From positions 372,001 to 436,000 of the forward strand of contig WBMZ01005367.1 of assembly GCA_013400975.1 (NCBI GenBank): a stretch of 64,000 nucleotides of DNA, in the 5' to 3' direction. Positions within the stretch are counted from its first letter, which is position 1. The number at the start of each line of letters is the position of its first letter. Shown here one piece after another: positions 63,143 to 64,000 of this stretch. The notes beneath the pieces were generated by a model. That model saw nothing but the letters and a program-made list of their open reading frames with translations. It was not told the origin of the DNA and did no database searches. The DNA is from Atrichornis clamosus (Eukaryota > Chordata > Aves > Passeriformes > Menuridae). Both the position numbers and the translations under genes were made by a program.

Positions 63143-63481
63143 GGCCCCAGGGATCACAGAGCCCACTGGTGGGACATCAGGAGTTGGTTCAGGGTTTTTG
63201 TTCTGACTTTACACGATCGGGTCAAAGCTGTGTAAATAGTGTTTGTAGTGGAGGAGAGAGGCTCTTTAGCCCAGATTCTGGTTTTCAAGACCCCCTTCCC
63301 TGCCACAAACTGTGCCACTTATCTGTCCAGGTAGCTTTTTTTTTTTCCCTCCTCTTCATAAATGCTGAGGTCAGTAGAATGGCTCTTACAGTTTTTCCAT
63401 ACTCCAGACTGGAATCAGGGCATGCGCGCTCGCACGCGTTGTGAAAAAACACTGCTGAGCTAATGATGACATCAACTGTCC

Positions 63482-63515
63482 AATAAATGCATGATACTGC
63501 ACTGCATGTATTAAA
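63482..63515 (+). terminator. Candidate main poly(A) signals of CAMK1D
   Basis: AATAAA at 63482-63487 and ATTAAA at 63510-63515 lie 28 bases apart. A U/GU-rich stretch (ctgttcactgtttctgtatttctc) begins right after and would serve as the downstream element. A TGTA occurs upstream at about 63230 and again at 63507. The cleavage site would be near 63525-63540. This is a prediction from motifs only. Confidence 0.5.
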
Positions 63516-63540
63516 CTGCTGTTCACTGTTTCTGTATTTC

Positions 63541-64000
63541 TCAAGCCTTTTCTTTATGCACATTCAACCCAACCTCCTCTCTGAGGGGATTATTTCTGTG
63601 TATTGCTTTTAAATGACTCAGTGTATCTGTAACTCAAAATCCATTGTTAAATTTGAGTAAATGCAAAAGCTGATGTTTTGTAAACAAGATACTGCAAAGC
63701 CTGGTAATGTATTTTGTCTGTTAAATGCTCTGCAGCATGTACAGGAAGAGTCACCATCCAGAGCAGCTTAAAATTATGCAGCAGTCACGTACACAGGTCT
63801 AGAAACAGGGAGTTGGGGAGGTGAGAATCCCTTTCTTAACACAACACTTACAAATTTGATCTGCATCAAAAATTCCTTCCCTGGGTCACTAATGCTCAGA
63901 GCTACCAAGAAACATGTTGGTGTGTCTCTTTGTTTTTGCTTTTTTTTTTTTTTGAGTTGTTTTTCCTTGTGAAAATTCAGATTGGTTCACTCAATTCTTA
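63541..64000. other. Sequence past the predicted CAMK1D end
   Basis: No gene or repeat family recognised; a T run is present at 63940-63953. If the poly(A) site near 63500 is not the one used, this would be more 3'UTR. Confidence 0.4.

Larger units (their letters stand above)
57830..63540 (+). other. CAMK1D: Probable CAMK1D 3'UTR
   Basis: It follows the TGA directly. The first 70 bases are GC-rich; then comes AT-rich sequence with a TA microsatellite. No second gene could be recognised in the whole stretch; open frames in it have no family resemblance. I infer a long 3'UTR because the first convincing poly(A) region is at 63482-63515, with other single signals at 59293 (ATTAAA) and 61978 (AATAAA) that could give shorter forms. 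The exact 3' end needs transcript data; a 3'UTR of several kilobases would be in line with the mammalian gene as I remember it. Confidence 0.55.

Noticed and set aside
62905..63444. 179-codon open frame, + strand
   Set aside because: It lies in the predicted 3'UTR, crosses a GT-rich simple repeat and a T run, and its translation has low-complexity and Cys/Ser/His-rich chance composition with no recognisable domain.

Overview
This is a single vertebrate locus, most likely from a bird. Several CR1 retrotransposon ends of avian type are scattered through the window, there is a short solo LTR, intron spacing is compact, and the only clear gene is a close match to vertebrate CAMK1D (calcium/calmodulin-dependent protein kinase ID). 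All of the gene that can be recognised is on the + strand. The window holds eight coding exons (about residues 100-393), every intron between them, the stop codon at 57827-57829 and what looks like a long 3'UTR. The exons for residues 1-99 (start codon, glycine loop, ATP-binding lysine) lie to the left of the window.

Layout. 1-22272 is the 3' part of a large intron, with several CR1 copies, older repeat relics, microsatellites and two stretches that look like decayed or unidentified coding sequence (2-202 and 10530-10855). The exons are 22273-22411 (HRDLK catalytic loop), 26648-26774 (DFG and activation-loop Thr), 34790-34865 (APE and DxWSxG), 42987-43099, 44816-44894 (end of the kinase fold), 53601-53688 and 54216-54354 (autoinhibitory/calmodulin-binding region and Ser-rich tail), and 57708-57829 (last coding segment and stop). 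All splice junctions obey GT-AG and all phases match, so the exons join into one uninterrupted frame. 57830 to about 63540 reads as 3'UTR, with a good poly(A) signal pair at 63482-63515.

The gene product is a calcium-signalling kinase. Ca2+/calmodulin binding to the segment encoded across the 53688/54216 junction releases autoinhibition, and an upstream CaMKK phosphorylates the activation-loop threonine encoded in the 26648-26774 exon. Nothing here is a multi-gene system. The points most worth following up are a 7-codon CpG-rich expansion in the C-terminal tail, a solo LTR with intact 5-bp target duplications, the unidentified coding-like relics, and several unexplained hairpins and motif pairs in introns. 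No RNA gene, CRISPR array or second functional protein gene could be supported.
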